A stretch of DNA of 64,000 nt from an uncultured Bacteroidales bacterium (GCA_944323825.1 CALUTY010000003.1:62001-126000), one strand, 5' to 3'; shown: positions 8,199 to 16,180, counted from the stretch's first letter. The notes: generated by a model from the sequence alone, not told the origin. Numbers and translations: made by a program.

Positions 8199-9608
8199 AT
8201 GAAAACAGGAAATCTCATCATGCTTGCAGCCGCAGCATCATTCTTCTTTGCGGCCTGTGAAAAGGAAAACGGATCCGGAAACGGGAATAACTCCCAGGGA
8301 ACGGATGTGGAAGTGCTCGAAGCCGAAGGCACATGGACTGCCGGAAGCACCGTTGAAGTGAACAGCCACATCCTCGTGCCTGAAGGCAAGAGCCTGACCA
8401 TCGAACCGGGAGTCACAATCATATTCAGCAACTCAGGAGTAGGCGTGAACCATGTTCCGATCGAGTTCACCGTGGACGGCAACCTCTACTGCCTCGGTAC
8501 TGAGGATCAGCCGATACGCTTCACCGTGGCAGAAGAACTCAGGACATACGACAATACATTTGCCGGCCTGTGGGGAGGAATCGTGGCAGGAGCCACATGC
8601 GAAGAGATGATCATTGACCACACCATCATCGAATATACAGGAGGACAGGTGATTGAAGGTTCCCCTGCTGCAGAAAACGGCTATTACACCGCTGGTGACG
8701 ACGCTTATCCTCAGATCACCACCAACAATGTCGACGGCCGCTATGTCATCACCAACAGCATCATACGCAACGGGTGGTCAGATGGCATCTACATGATGGG
8801 AGGAAACGCCATCATCGCACACAACATCTTCAGTGCCAACGGATATGACGGAGCGGAAGCCGTGAATGTCAAGTCCGGATGCAAAGTGGATGTGGCCGGC
8901 AACATCATGTTCAGCCCGAACACCAACGGACTCAAGCTCTCCAGCTCCGACCAGAGCGAAGTAAGGCACCAGGCCCTGATCCAGGCATACAACAACACCA
9001 TCATCAACTCAGGATGGAGACGCGACGGCGAAAAGGGCGGCAGCATCTATGTCGAGGAAATGGCCAATGTCAGCGTATTCAACAACCTGATGGTAAACAG
9101 CAAGTTCAGAGCCATCACTCCGGCCTACGACGAGCCTGGCACAGAGGACTGCTATGACAGGGACAACTCGTTCATCGACTATAACTTCTATGCTTCAGGA
9201 AATGTCCAGAGCCACCTTTTCTTCGAAGGCGAATATGAGGATGACGGTGAAATGCTCCAATACTCAGGAGTGAAGTTCGCATACGAAGGCTATGCATTCA
9301 ACCATGAAGAATACGACATTGAAAAAGTGGATGCCAACAGTACCATAGCCAAGTCTGCATCAGACACAGAAAGCCTCGATCCGGACTTCGTGAACTATGA
9401 CATCAATGTTGACCCTGCCCTCTACGAGTGGAGTGACAGCTGGAACTTCCAGGTCAAAGCAGGTTCTCCTGTCCTCACAGGAGCCTACACCCCTGCCGAT
9501 CCAGCCCGCCAGCCGTTCTATTCAGTGACCGGCCTCTCTGTAAACGGAAAGACATACACATCACCTGCAGTACAGCCTTGGTTCGGAGCATTCGGAACAG
9601 CAGAATAA
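8199..9608 (+). CDS. Lipoprotein with right-handed parallel beta-helix
   Basis: A 469-residue protein starting MKTGNLIMLAAAASFFFAAC, a lipoprotein signal peptide with lipobox FAAC. The mature part is acidic and rich in short repeated strands with Asn/Gly turns: LTIEPGVTIIFSNSG, VITNSIIRNGWSDGIYMMGG, AIIAHNIFSANGYDG, VSVFNNLMVNSKF. This is the pattern of the pectate-lyase-like right-handed beta-helix, spanning about residues 45-320. It lies 75 bases after the TonB receptor, so it probably takes the place of a SusD-like surface protein: binding, and perhaps cleaving, a polysaccharide. I see no certain catalytic set. A polysaccharide lyase or epimerase activity is possible but unproven. Confidence 0.75.
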   Translation: MKTGNLIMLAAAASFFFAACEKENGSGNGNNSQGTDVEVLEAEGTWTAGSTVEVNSHILVPEGKSLTIEPGVTIIFSNSGVGVNHVPIEFTVDGNLYCLGTEDQPIRFTVAEELRTYDNTFAGLWGGIVAGATCEEMIIDHTIIEYTGGQVIEGSPAAENGYYTAGDDAYPQITTNNVDGRYVITNSIIRNGWSDGIYMMGGNAIIAHNIFSANGYDGAEAVNVKSGCKVDVAGNIMFSPNTNGLKLSSSDQSEVRHQALIQAYNNTIINSGWRRDGEKGGSIYVEEMANVSVFNNLMVNSKFRAITPAYDEPGTEDCYDRDNSFIDYNFYASGNVQSHLFFEGEYEDDGEMLQYSGVKFAYEGYAFNHEEYDIEKVDANSTIAKSASDTESLDPDFVNYDINVDPALYEWSDSWNFQVKAGSPVLTGAYTPADPARQPFYSVTGLSVNGKTYTSPAVQPWFGAFGTAE

Positions 9609-9623
9609 TATAATATCATTTTC

Positions 9624-9687
9624 CAGTCATCCTGACCTGATCCCGGTGTGTATCGCAATACTGAAAAGATCAAGTCAGGAATGACTG
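9624..9687 (+). other. Imperfect long hairpin between the beta-helix and phosphatase genes
   Basis: CAGTCATCCTGACCTGATC (9624-9642) pairs, with small bulges, with GATCAAGTCAGGAATGACTG (9668-9687). No T-run follows. It fills most of the 108-base gap inside a likely operon, so it may be an RNA processing or stability element that sets different expression of the genes on either side. Confidence 0.45.
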
Positions 9688-9716
9688 ATAATCAAGACAC
9701 TTAAAGATTTCAAACA

Positions 9717-10676
9717 ATGGTGAAAAAGAACATGATAATCTTCCTCGCCCTCGCCCTTTCCCTGATTTCATGCGGACAGGCGACGGTGACGGCAGACCAT
9801 ACGCAGGAATGGAAGAGCCTTGAAAAGCCCCTCAACTTCTACCTTGCCAATGACCTCGGCCGCAACGGCTGGTATGACCAGAAGCCGATAGCCGAGACAA
9901 TGGGCAGGATGGCCGAGGCCATCGACATCGAGTTCGTCGTCGCAGCCGGAGATGTACACCACTTCGAAGGTGTGCAGAGCATTTCCGACCCGCTCTGGAT
10001 GACCAACTATGAACTCATTTATTCCCATCCGGACCTCATGATCGACTGGTATCCCATCTGCGGAAACCATGAGTACAGAAGCAACACCGACGCCGTGGTG
10101 GAATACAGCAATGTCAGCGCCCGCTGGACAATGCCTGCCAAATATTACACCTTCGTCAAGGAGGAAGACGATGTGACAGTACGCATAGTCATGCTCGACA
10201 CCACCCCGATGATTGACAAATACCGTGAAGAAACTGAAAAATATGCCGATGCATCGAAATCCGACTGGAATGAGCAGATCGCATGGCTCGACAAGGTGCT
10301 CTCCGAAGCCGATGAAGACTGGGTCATCGTAGTGGGACATCATCCGATCTATGCCTACACAGACAAGAGCGACAGCGAAAGGACCGATCTCCAGCAGCGC
10401 CTCGACCCTGTCCTCCGCAAATACGGCAATGTGGACATGTACCTCTGCGGCCACATCCACACCTTCCAGCACATCCGCAGGCCTGACTGTGACATAGACT
10501 ACATCGTCAACACCTCAGGCTCCCTCAGCCGCGAAGATGTCAAGCCTATTGACGGCACCGTCTTCTGCAGCAACAAGTCAGGCTGGTCTCTCCTCACCGC
10601 CTGCAAAGACACGCTCAGCCTCCACATGCTTGACAAGGACGGCTCCGTCCTCCACACCGTCACCCGCACGAAATAG
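9717..10676 (+). CDS. ACP5-like metallophosphoesterase lipoprotein
   Basis: A 319-residue calcineurin-like phosphoesterase with a lipoprotein signal peptide (lipobox SLISC). All five metal blocks of the purple acid phosphatase family are visible in order: DLG (in YLANDLGRNG), GDVHHFEGV, GNHEYR, GHHPIYAY and CGHIHTFQHI. The best family match I recall is the small tartrate-resistant acid phosphatase group (ACP5), whose second block reads GDNFYFTGV. Here the Tyr that ligates Fe(III) and gives the purple colour is replaced by His, so the metal site may differ. It likely removes phosphate from a substrate at the surface or in the periplasm, working with the receptor upstream. A strong terminator follows at 10705-10740. 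Confidence 0.87.
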   Translation: MVKKNMIIFLALALSLISCGQATVTADHTQEWKSLEKPLNFYLANDLGRNGWYDQKPIAETMGRMAEAIDIEFVVAAGDVHHFEGVQSISDPLWMTNYELIYSHPDLMIDWYPICGNHEYRSNTDAVVEYSNVSARWTMPAKYYTFVKEEDDVTVRIVMLDTTPMIDKYREETEKYADASKSDWNEQIAWLDKVLSEADEDWVIVVGHHPIYAYTDKSDSERTDLQQRLDPVLRKYGNVDMYLCGHIHTFQHIRRPDCDIDYIVNTSGSLSREDVKPIDGTVFCSNKSGWSLLTACKDTLSLHMLDKDGSVLHTVTRTK

Positions 10677-10704
10677 CTGACTGCAGCGTCCCGCTGACAC
10701 AGAC

Positions 10705-10740
10705 AATCCCCGCTGAACGGACAATTCGGCGGGGATTTTT
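10705..10740 (+). terminator. Intrinsic terminator after the phosphatase gene
   Basis: AATCCCCGC and GCGGGGATT form a GC-rich stem with the loop carrying a further TGAA/TTCG pairing, followed directly by TTTTT. This closes the receptor, beta-helix and phosphatase transcript. Confidence 0.85.
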
Positions 10741-10775
10741 GACAATTAGTCCATGCCGGAGAGGATGGCAAAGAG

Positions 10776-10783
10776 TAAATTTG
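10776..10783 (+). promoter_or_regulatory. -7 box for the pectinesterase-like gene
   Basis: TAAATTTG matches TAnnTTTG, 27 bases before the ATG at 10811. With the terminator just upstream this makes the next gene a separate transcript. Confidence 0.55.
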
Positions 10784-10810
10784 CAACATAGAACAAAACC
10801 GCATGATGCA

Positions 10811-12379
10811 ATGGACACTAACTTGAAATGCAATATCAGCACATTCTGCTGCATGGCAATGCTCCTCGCACCGGCAGCCTGTGACAAGGGAGGAGAAGAA
10901 ACCCCGGAAACACCTGAACAGCCTATGACAAGACCGGTGGAACTCGTCACGGACACATACAGGGCATACCCCTCAGGTGAAAATGCCTGTGTGGACTCCT
11001 ATCTCACACTTACATTCAGTTCAGAGCCGGTGCCGGGCACTTCCGGTGAAATCAGGATTGTGGATGAAGACGGCAAGGTCGCTGACCGGATTCTGATGGC
11101 TGACATTGCAGCAGTGGAGGGAGGAAAGCCGAAAATGACGGCCGGAACCACATTCACCACCGCAATGGATGCCGTCGGCTCATCTGCCGCAGGATATTAC
11201 AGGATAGTATATTACAATGCCTTCAGCATAGACGGGGCTGTCGATGGAGGATACACCGTCACGATAAGGCTGCATTCAGACAGGCTGGAATACGGCGGGA
11301 CATACAGCGTGGAAATCGACCGGGAAGCAATCATCGCGGACGGATTCGAGGGCATTTCCGGGAATGAATGGACATTTTCCGTAATGCCGAAGCCTGCCGG
11401 CGATGGAGAAGTGACAGTCGGGGCACGGGACTGCGACTTCATGACGGTCCAGGGAGCAATAAGCTTCGCCAATTCATGCGGACAGAGTGCAGACATGACA
11501 ATCTCGGTCGAAGACGGAATATATGAAGAGCCTCTTTACATACGCAACAAGAACAATCTCACGATCAAGGGAGAAAGCAGGGAGGGAACCATCATACGCT
11601 TTGACAACTGCAATGACTATACTGACGGGGTCGGAAGCGGCGTAACCTCCGTACCGGAACCCGGGGAGTCCATCACAAGAACCGGCGGAAGGTCCGTAAT
11701 CCTCGTGGAGAACTGCGACATGCTCCGCTTCGAGGACATCACGCTCGAAAACTCGCACGGGGACGGCAGCCAGGCGGAAGTGATATATTTCAACTGCGAC
11801 AACGGCAGACTGCTCGCCTCGAACTGCAGCTTCACCGGCGACCAGGACACCATCGAGCTCAAGGGCTGGAGCCTGTTCAGGGACTGCACCATAAGGGGCG
11901 ATGTGGACTTCATCTGGGGATATGTACGGGCAGCCCTGTTCGAGTCCTGCGAAATCCGCTCCTGTCCGAGCAGCAGAGGCTATATAGTCCAGACCCGCTG
12001 CAGACAGGGCGACAGAGGCTTCGTATTCCTTGACTGCAGCCTCACCGCGGAAAGCGGGACCGCCGACGGCTCCGTCTACCTTGCCCGCTCCGGCGGAAAT
12101 TCAGGCGAATATGACAATGTCACATACATCAGCTGCAAAATGGGCAGCCACATTGCCGATGCCGGCTGGTATTCAAGCCCCGCCCCTACACCTGCAGCCG
12201 CCACCGCTGAAAACGGCTGGAAGGAATACGGAAGCATGAATGCCTACGGCTCCGCCATGGACCTTTCCGGCAGATATTCCGGATGTGCAGAAATCTCATC
12301 CTCCGACTGCGAAAGGCTGTATGCGACTGCGGCAGCGGTGTTCGCGGACTGCCCTCACGGGAGCGGGTGGGCGGAGTAG
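10811..12379 (+). CDS. Pectinesterase-like (CE8 fold) lipoprotein
   Basis: A 522-residue protein. I start it at ATG 10811 because this gives a lipoprotein signal peptide (MAMLLAPAAC). An N-terminal Ig-like or SbsA-type domain covers about residues 40-185 (LTFSSEPVPGTSGEIRI). The C-terminal 330 residues form a pectin methylesterase-type beta-helix: DFMTVQGAI at the start, GDQDTIEL (the QDT block), GDVDFIWGYVRAALFESC (the GxVDFIFG block with the catalytic Asp) and VYLARSGG. In active plant and bacterial enzymes the last block is YLGRPW; here the Arg is kept but the Trp is lost. So an esterase fold is clear, while activity on pectin is not. It has its own promoter and follows the phosphatase after a terminator. 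An esterase acting on an acylated polymer taken up by the neighbouring receptor is the simplest idea. Confidence 0.82.
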   Translation: MDTNLKCNISTFCCMAMLLAPAACDKGGEETPETPEQPMTRPVELVTDTYRAYPSGENACVDSYLTLTFSSEPVPGTSGEIRIVDEDGKVADRILMADIAAVEGGKPKMTAGTTFTTAMDAVGSSAAGYYRIVYYNAFSIDGAVDGGYTVTIRLHSDRLEYGGTYSVEIDREAIIADGFEGISGNEWTFSVMPKPAGDGEVTVGARDCDFMTVQGAISFANSCGQSADMTISVEDGIYEEPLYIRNKNNLTIKGESREGTIIRFDNCNDYTDGVGSGVTSVPEPGESITRTGGRSVILVENCDMLRFEDITLENSHGDGSQAEVIYFNCDNGRLLASNCSFTGDQDTIELKGWSLFRDCTIRGDVDFIWGYVRAALFESCEIRSCPSSRGYIVQTRCRQGDRGFVFLDCSLTAESGTADGSVYLARSGGNSGEYDNVTYISCKMGSHIADAGWYSSPAPTPAAATAENGWKEYGSMNAYGSAMDLSGRYSGCAEISSSDCERLYATAAAVFADCPHGSGWAE

Positions 12380-12403
12380 ACGGATGGACGCTCGGCTTCT
12401 GCG

Positions 12404-12579
12404 TATATTTGGCCATAAATGTCCACTTATACTGTAGCGCCTCGGCAATGCAAGCCTGACGGCTTGTATGCCTGACCCGTCCCGCAACATCCATAAGACA
12501 TGAAGTCTTCTGTCTGTCGCGGGACGGGCCAGGTAAAATGCTTCGCATTTGCATTGCTCTCGGTTTCTGCGTATATTTG
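12404..12579 (+). repeat. Intergenic repeat copy 1, promoter-bearing and interrupted by hairpin DNA
   Basis: This stretch matches the reverse complement of 42590-42677. Left part: TATATTTGGCCATAAATGTC followed by CAC, one mismatch, TATACTGT, then CGCCTCGGCAAT (12404-12449). Right part: TTTGCATTGC through TATATTTG (12548-12579). In the other copy the two parts are about 6 bases apart; here about 95 bases separate them, made of stacked hairpins (CAAGCC/GGCTTG, CCCGTCCCGC/GCGGGACGGG, AAGAC/GTCTT, AAATGC/GCATTT). The right end supplies the promoter of gpsA. Confidence 0.75.
12548..12579 (+). promoter_or_regulatory. gpsA promoter
   Basis: TTTG (12548-12551), exactly 20 bases, then TATATTTG (12572-12579): a full match to the Bacteroidota -33/-7 consensus. 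The ATG of gpsA is 29 bases downstream. The promoter is the right arm of the repeat shared with 42.6 kb. Confidence 0.8.
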
Positions 12580-12608
12580 CAGAAGTGTAACTGAGATCTG
12601 TACCGGAA

Positions 12609-13613
12609 ATGGATTACAAGATAGTCAAAGAGGCACGATGTGCCGTCATAGGATACGGAAGCTGGGCTACTGCGATAACCGGGCTCCTTACAAAGAATGA
12701 ATCGGAAGTGTGGTGGTACATCCGCAACCCGGAAGTGCTTGAAGGAGTCCTCGCAGACGGCCGCAATCCGAAATATGTGAGCGAAGTGGAGTTCGACCTC
12801 ACCAGAGTCCATCCTTCAGATGACATCAACGAGGTGGTCAGGCATGCCGAGATCATCATAATGGCCGTCCCTTCCGCCTACCTGAAGGATTTTCTCGAGC
12901 CGCTGACGGAACCGCTGAACGACAAGTTCGTGGTATCCGCCATCAAAGGCATCATACCGGGAGAATACCAGACTGTGGCAGAATACCTCCGCGACAAGTA
13001 CAGCCTCTCATTCAGACAGATAGGCATCATCGGAGGCCCGTCCCACGCCGAAGAGGTCTCAAAGGGACGCCTGTCCTATCTTACCATAGTCTGCACATCG
13101 GAAGAGAATGCTCACATGATAGGGAAAAAGCTGGGCTGCGCATCAGTAAGGCTGAGCTATTCCACTGACATCTACGGTGTGGAATATGCCTCCATATTAA
13201 AGAACATCTATGCCATAGCGACAGGCATAGCTGTCGGGCTCGGCTACGGGGACAACTACCTCGCCGTACTCATCTCCAACTGCGCAAACGAAATGACCAG
13301 ATTCCTGAAGGAAAGCTATCCCGACAGCCGCAACACATTCGCTCCGGCCTATCTCGGAGACCTGCTTGTGACCTGCTATTCCATCTACAGCCGCAACAGG
13401 AGGCTCGGCCTGCTAATCGGCCGCGGATGCACGGTCAAGAGTGCGCTGAACGAAATGACGATGATTGCGGAAGGCTATTTTGCAGCGGAATGTATCCGGC
13501 ACATCAATTTCAAGCACAAGGTGGACATGCCCATTGCCGACATGGTATATGAAATCCTCTACAGGAACGCTCCTGCCCGCCGCAGCATGAAAGAATTATC
13601 CGACAAGCTCTGA
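12609..13613 (+). CDS. gpsA: Glycerol-3-phosphate dehydrogenase [NAD(P)+]
   Basis: Makes sn-glycerol 3-phosphate from dihydroxyacetone phosphate for phospholipid synthesis. The 334-residue length is normal. The N-terminal Rossmann motif is AVIGYGSWATAI (about residues 12-23). The family block FVVSAIKGIIPGE covers about 108-120, and the catalytic Lys lies in VEYASILKNIYAIATGIAVG with the following GYGDN. The C-terminal helical domain carries AYLGDLLVTCYSIYSRNRRLG, where the typical gene has GDLxxTCxSxxSRN. It is transcribed from the promoter inside the upstream repeat and converges on the gene at 13619 with five bases between stops. Confidence 0.95.
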   Translation: MDYKIVKEARCAVIGYGSWATAITGLLTKNESEVWWYIRNPEVLEGVLADGRNPKYVSEVEFDLTRVHPSDDINEVVRHAEIIIMAVPSAYLKDFLEPLTEPLNDKFVVSAIKGIIPGEYQTVAEYLRDKYSLSFRQIGIIGGPSHAEEVSKGRLSYLTIVCTSEENAHMIGKKLGCASVRLSYSTDIYGVEYASILKNIYAIATGIAVGLGYGDNYLAVLISNCANEMTRFLKESYPDSRNTFAPAYLGDLLVTCYSIYSRNRRLGLLIGRGCTVKSALNEMTMIAEGYFAAECIRHINFKHKVDMPIADMVYEILYRNAPARRSMKELSDKL

Positions 13614-13618
13614 ACAGG

Positions 13619-13990
13619 TCATCTTACGGCAAGGATTTCGTCCACTATGTATTTCTGCTGCCCCCTCCACGGAAGGGTGCCGAGATATTCCTTGTAGTGG
13701 AGTTCCACAGTCTTGCCGCCGCACCGCATCAGTGAATCGGCCAGTTCCTTGTCCGTGATGGAAAACTCAAATTCATACGACTGGATGGCAGTCGTCTTGT
13801 TCTTCGCATTGAAGCCGGCCTGGATGGCCTTGCCTTCATATGTCTTGAATATATAACCCTTATATACGACGAAATTCAGTTCCCCGGCCTTGACGCCTTC
13901 GCCGAACACAAAATAGAACTTGAAATAGATGAAAGCGGCCAATGCCAGCACTGCAACGAGGGATGTTATCCAGATTATCTTCCTTTTCAT
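13619..13990 (-). CDS. Small membrane-anchored protein of unknown function
   Basis: A 123-residue protein with one N-terminal transmembrane segment (about residues 5-27, IIWITSLVAVLALAAFIYF) and a small mixed alpha/beta domain facing the periplasm (about 35-123). The domain reads like the short Bacteroidales proteins wrongly labelled 6-phosphogluconate dehydrogenase in databases, as far as I remember; it has no dehydrogenase motif. The end IVDEILAVR is family-like. It lies 6 bases downstream of the minus gene at 14359-13997, so the two probably share a transcript. Function unknown. Confidence 0.7.
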   Translation of the reverse strand: MKRKIIWITSLVAVLALAAFIYFKFYFVFGEGVKAGELNFVVYKGYIFKTYEGKAIQAGFNAKNKTTAIQSYEFEFSITDKELADSLMRCGGKTVELHYKEYLGTLPWRGQQKYIVDEILAVR

Positions 13991-13996
13991 TTCATA

Positions 13997-14359
13997 TCAG
14001 ATTAAAGTCCGGTCAAAGATGTCATTGTCCTGTTCAATTATGCCGGCGGAAAAAAGCAGGCCCATGAACGGGGTCTGCTGCCGTCTGATATACGGCTTCA
14101 CCTTTCCGGTATTTATCTCGTCGAAAGTCCTGATGATGTCGTATGCAGCTATGAAGCCCTTGCCTGTGAGGTACTCTCCTTCCACTGAACGCTTGGTCCC
14201 GGGCTTGCCTCCCTTGATGAATATGCAGCTGCCAACGAAAGTCGCTGAATACGGGATACCCGTAACGGAACTGAATGTCCCGTGTGACTTTACATATGAG
14301 ACGACCTCTTCCCATACCCGCGAACCGTCCCAATTGCAATACTCCTTCCTTATCTTCAT
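13997..14359 (-). CDS. Conserved-looking hypothetical protein
   Basis: A 120-residue protein; I use the ATG at 14359 (MKIRKEYCNWDG) because a -7 box TACCTTTG lies just upstream at 14387-14380 on the minus strand, inside the longer alternative frame. No signal peptide or membrane segment is seen. Motifs include YSATFVGSCIFIKGGKPG and GEYLTGKGFIAAYDIIRTFDE. I do not recognise the family. It is probably co-transcribed with the small membrane protein 6 bases downstream, and is divergent from arcA. Confidence 0.6.
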   Translation of the reverse strand: MKIRKEYCNWDGSRVWEEVVSYVKSHGTFSSVTGIPYSATFVGSCIFIKGGKPGTKRSVEGEYLTGKGFIAAYDIIRTFDEINTGKVKPYIRRQQTPFMGLLFSAGIIEQDNDIFDRTLI

Positions 14360-14448
14360 CGCTTTTGTACTTATCGTTCCAAAGGTATTGAAAATATTTG
14401 ACAAATTGACTATCTTGGCAAGAATTATGGACCATAACGAATACTGGC

Positions 14449-15711
14449 ATGGATGACAGGAAGCTTAAGATAAATGTACATTCCGAGACAGGGACGCTTG
14501 AAGCCGTCCTTCTCCATTCTCCGGGGGCTGAAGTCGAAAACATGACACCTCAAAATGTCCAGAGGGCCCTGTACAGCGACATCCTCAACCTTTCCATAGC
14601 ACAGGAGGAATATTCACAGCTGTACGGAGTGCTTTCAAAAGTGGCAAAGATATATGAAGTGCGCCCGCTGCTGGAAAAGGTACTCGGGCATGAAGAGGAC
14701 AAGGCCGCCCTGCTCAGGAGGATATGCGTGGCGGAGGATGCCACGGAATATTATGACAGGCTCATGGAAATGGAGCCGAAAGAGCTGGCAAGGGTGCTCA
14801 TAGAAGGCCTTCCTGCCGAAATCAACACCCTCACTGCCTATCTGAAGAATGAATACTATGCCCTCTATCCCCTCTACAATTTCTACTTCACGAGGGACTC
14901 GGCCGTCACCATCGGGGACAGTGTCCTGGTCTGCCGCATGGCCAACAAGGTGAGGATGCGGGAGTCATTCATCATGGAGGCCATATACAGATGCAGCGGA
15001 TGCTTTGAATGCAGGGTCACTGATGCCAATGACTTCCAGTCCGGGGACTCGCCAGTGACCATGGAAGGCGGCGACATCCTCATAGCGCGGGACGACATCC
15101 TCCTGGTCGGGAACGGGGCAAGAACCTCCGCAAAGGGTATTGACTTCATGGTGGACAGAATCAGGAAATCGCGTCCTGAAGGCACCTGCCATGTCATTGT
15201 CCAGCAGCTTCCTCACTCCCCCGAATCATTCATCCACCTCGACATGGTTTTCACCCTGCTTGACAGGGACAGGTGCATGATATTCGAGCCGCTCATCCGC
15301 AAGGACACGGCCTATCAGACAGTCCACATCACCATACGCGACGGCAAGGTGTCAGGCATCAGGACGGTGTCTGGCCTCCTGACCACACTCAAGAGGCTCG
15401 GAATGGACCTCAAGCCGATAATCTGCGGAGGAAGCGACGAATGGGACCAGGAAAGGGAGCAATGGCACAGCGGAGCCAATTCATTCTGCATTGCCCCCGG
15501 ACAGGTCATCACATACGCAAGGAACATCCACACCCTCGAAGAACTCGACAAGGACGGCTTCAACATAATCGCAGCCGGGGATGTCATTTCCGGCAAGGCT
15601 GCCGTTGAAGGCAAATGCGCAGTGACCATATCCGGCTCCGAGCTGCCGAGAGGAGGCGGAGGTGCAAGGTGCATGACAATGCCCCTGTCAAGAAAAAAAG
15701 TGGACTGGTAA
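14449..15711 (+). CDS. arcA: Arginine deiminase
   Basis: Hydrolyses L-arginine to citrulline and ammonia. The 420-residue length fits. Guanidine-group hydrolase motifs are all present: FTRDSAVTIGD (147-157), MEGGD with Glu206, HLD with His263 and Asp265, WHSGANSFCIAPGQVITY, and the nucleophile Cys408 in RGGGGARCMTMP at the C-terminus. No ornithine carbamoyltransferase or carbamate kinase lies nearby, so the full energy-yielding pathway is not encoded here; nitrogen supply, acid resistance or citrulline production are alternatives. Its last codons carry a terminator for the convergent gene at 15776. Confidence 0.94.
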   Translation: MDDRKLKINVHSETGTLEAVLLHSPGAEVENMTPQNVQRALYSDILNLSIAQEEYSQLYGVLSKVAKIYEVRPLLEKVLGHEEDKAALLRRICVAEDATEYYDRLMEMEPKELARVLIEGLPAEINTLTAYLKNEYYALYPLYNFYFTRDSAVTIGDSVLVCRMANKVRMRESFIMEAIYRCSGCFECRVTDANDFQSGDSPVTMEGGDILIARDDILLVGNGARTSAKGIDFMVDRIRKSRPEGTCHVIVQQLPHSPESFIHLDMVFTLLDRDRCMIFEPLIRKDTAYQTVHITIRDGKVSGIRTVSGLLTTLKRLGMDLKPIICGGSDEWDQEREQWHSGANSFCIAPGQVITYARNIHTLEELDKDGFNIIAAGDVISGKAAVEGKCAVTISGSELPRGGGGARCMTMPLSRKKVDW

Positions 15712-15721
15712 GCAGTCCACT
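15692..15721 (-). terminator. Minus-strand terminator embedded in the end of arcA
   Basis: AGTGGACTG (15699-15707) and CAGTCCACT (15713-15721) form a perfect 9-bp stem over the arcA stop codon. On the minus strand the stem is followed by CTTTTTTTC, so it works as an intrinsic terminator for the convergent gene 16180-15776. Confidence 0.75.
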
Positions 15722-15775
15722 CTCAGGTCCGGCAGAAGATCCAAATCCGCGAGAAAGATTCGAATCATCTGAAAA

Positions 15776-16180
15776 TCAGAAATAACGGTTCATCTCCTCC
15801 AGAACATAATGTCTTGTCGCAGAGAAGGTGACCCCTCTTCCGTCAAGCCATTTGTTGACGGAAACAATCGCCTTTGCGTATGCATTGTGCATTTCATCCT
15901 TGCCTTCATCATTCCTGAGCATGGTGTAAAGCAGCTCGGCCAAGGCATTCAGACTGTCATTGCCGAATCCGTATTCCGACACAAGGACATTGATGAAATC
16001 ATCCTTTGAAAGCACCGTGTCAATGTCCAGACCCAGCCGTCCGGCCAATTCGGTCTTCACGCAGTCATGAATTTCGGCTGATGAAACCTTCTTTTCGACC
16101 AAAGGGACAATTTCCTTAAGGATGGCCTCGATTGCTGCAGTGGTCTTGCTGACCTCCCTTGTAATGTAATCTTCCATCAT
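15776..16180 (-). CDS. Helical hypothetical protein
   Basis: A 134-residue, mostly alpha-helical, acidic protein without signal peptide. It starts MMEDYITREVSKTTAAIEAI; an in-frame upstream start at 16210 is less likely, because it would add a short hydrophobic stub. The opening YITREVSKTTAAIEAIL recalls the small DUF6483-type helical proteins, but I cannot confirm that. The centre contains VSEYGFGNDSLNALAELLYTM and the end a NKWLDGRGVTFSATRHY segment. It is a single gene closed by the terminator in the end of arcA. Function unknown. Confidence 0.65.
   Translation of the reverse strand: MMEDYITREVSKTTAAIEAILKEIVPLVEKKVSSAEIHDCVKTELAGRLGLDIDTVLSKDDFINVLVSEYGFGNDSLNALAELLYTMLRNDEGKDEMHNAYAKAIVSVNKWLDGRGVTFSATRHYVLEEMNRYF

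Noticed and set aside
8199..9608. Pectate lyase with identified active site
   Set aside because: The beta-helix is clear, yet no calcium-binding Asp cluster or catalytic Arg/Lys could be assigned by eye.
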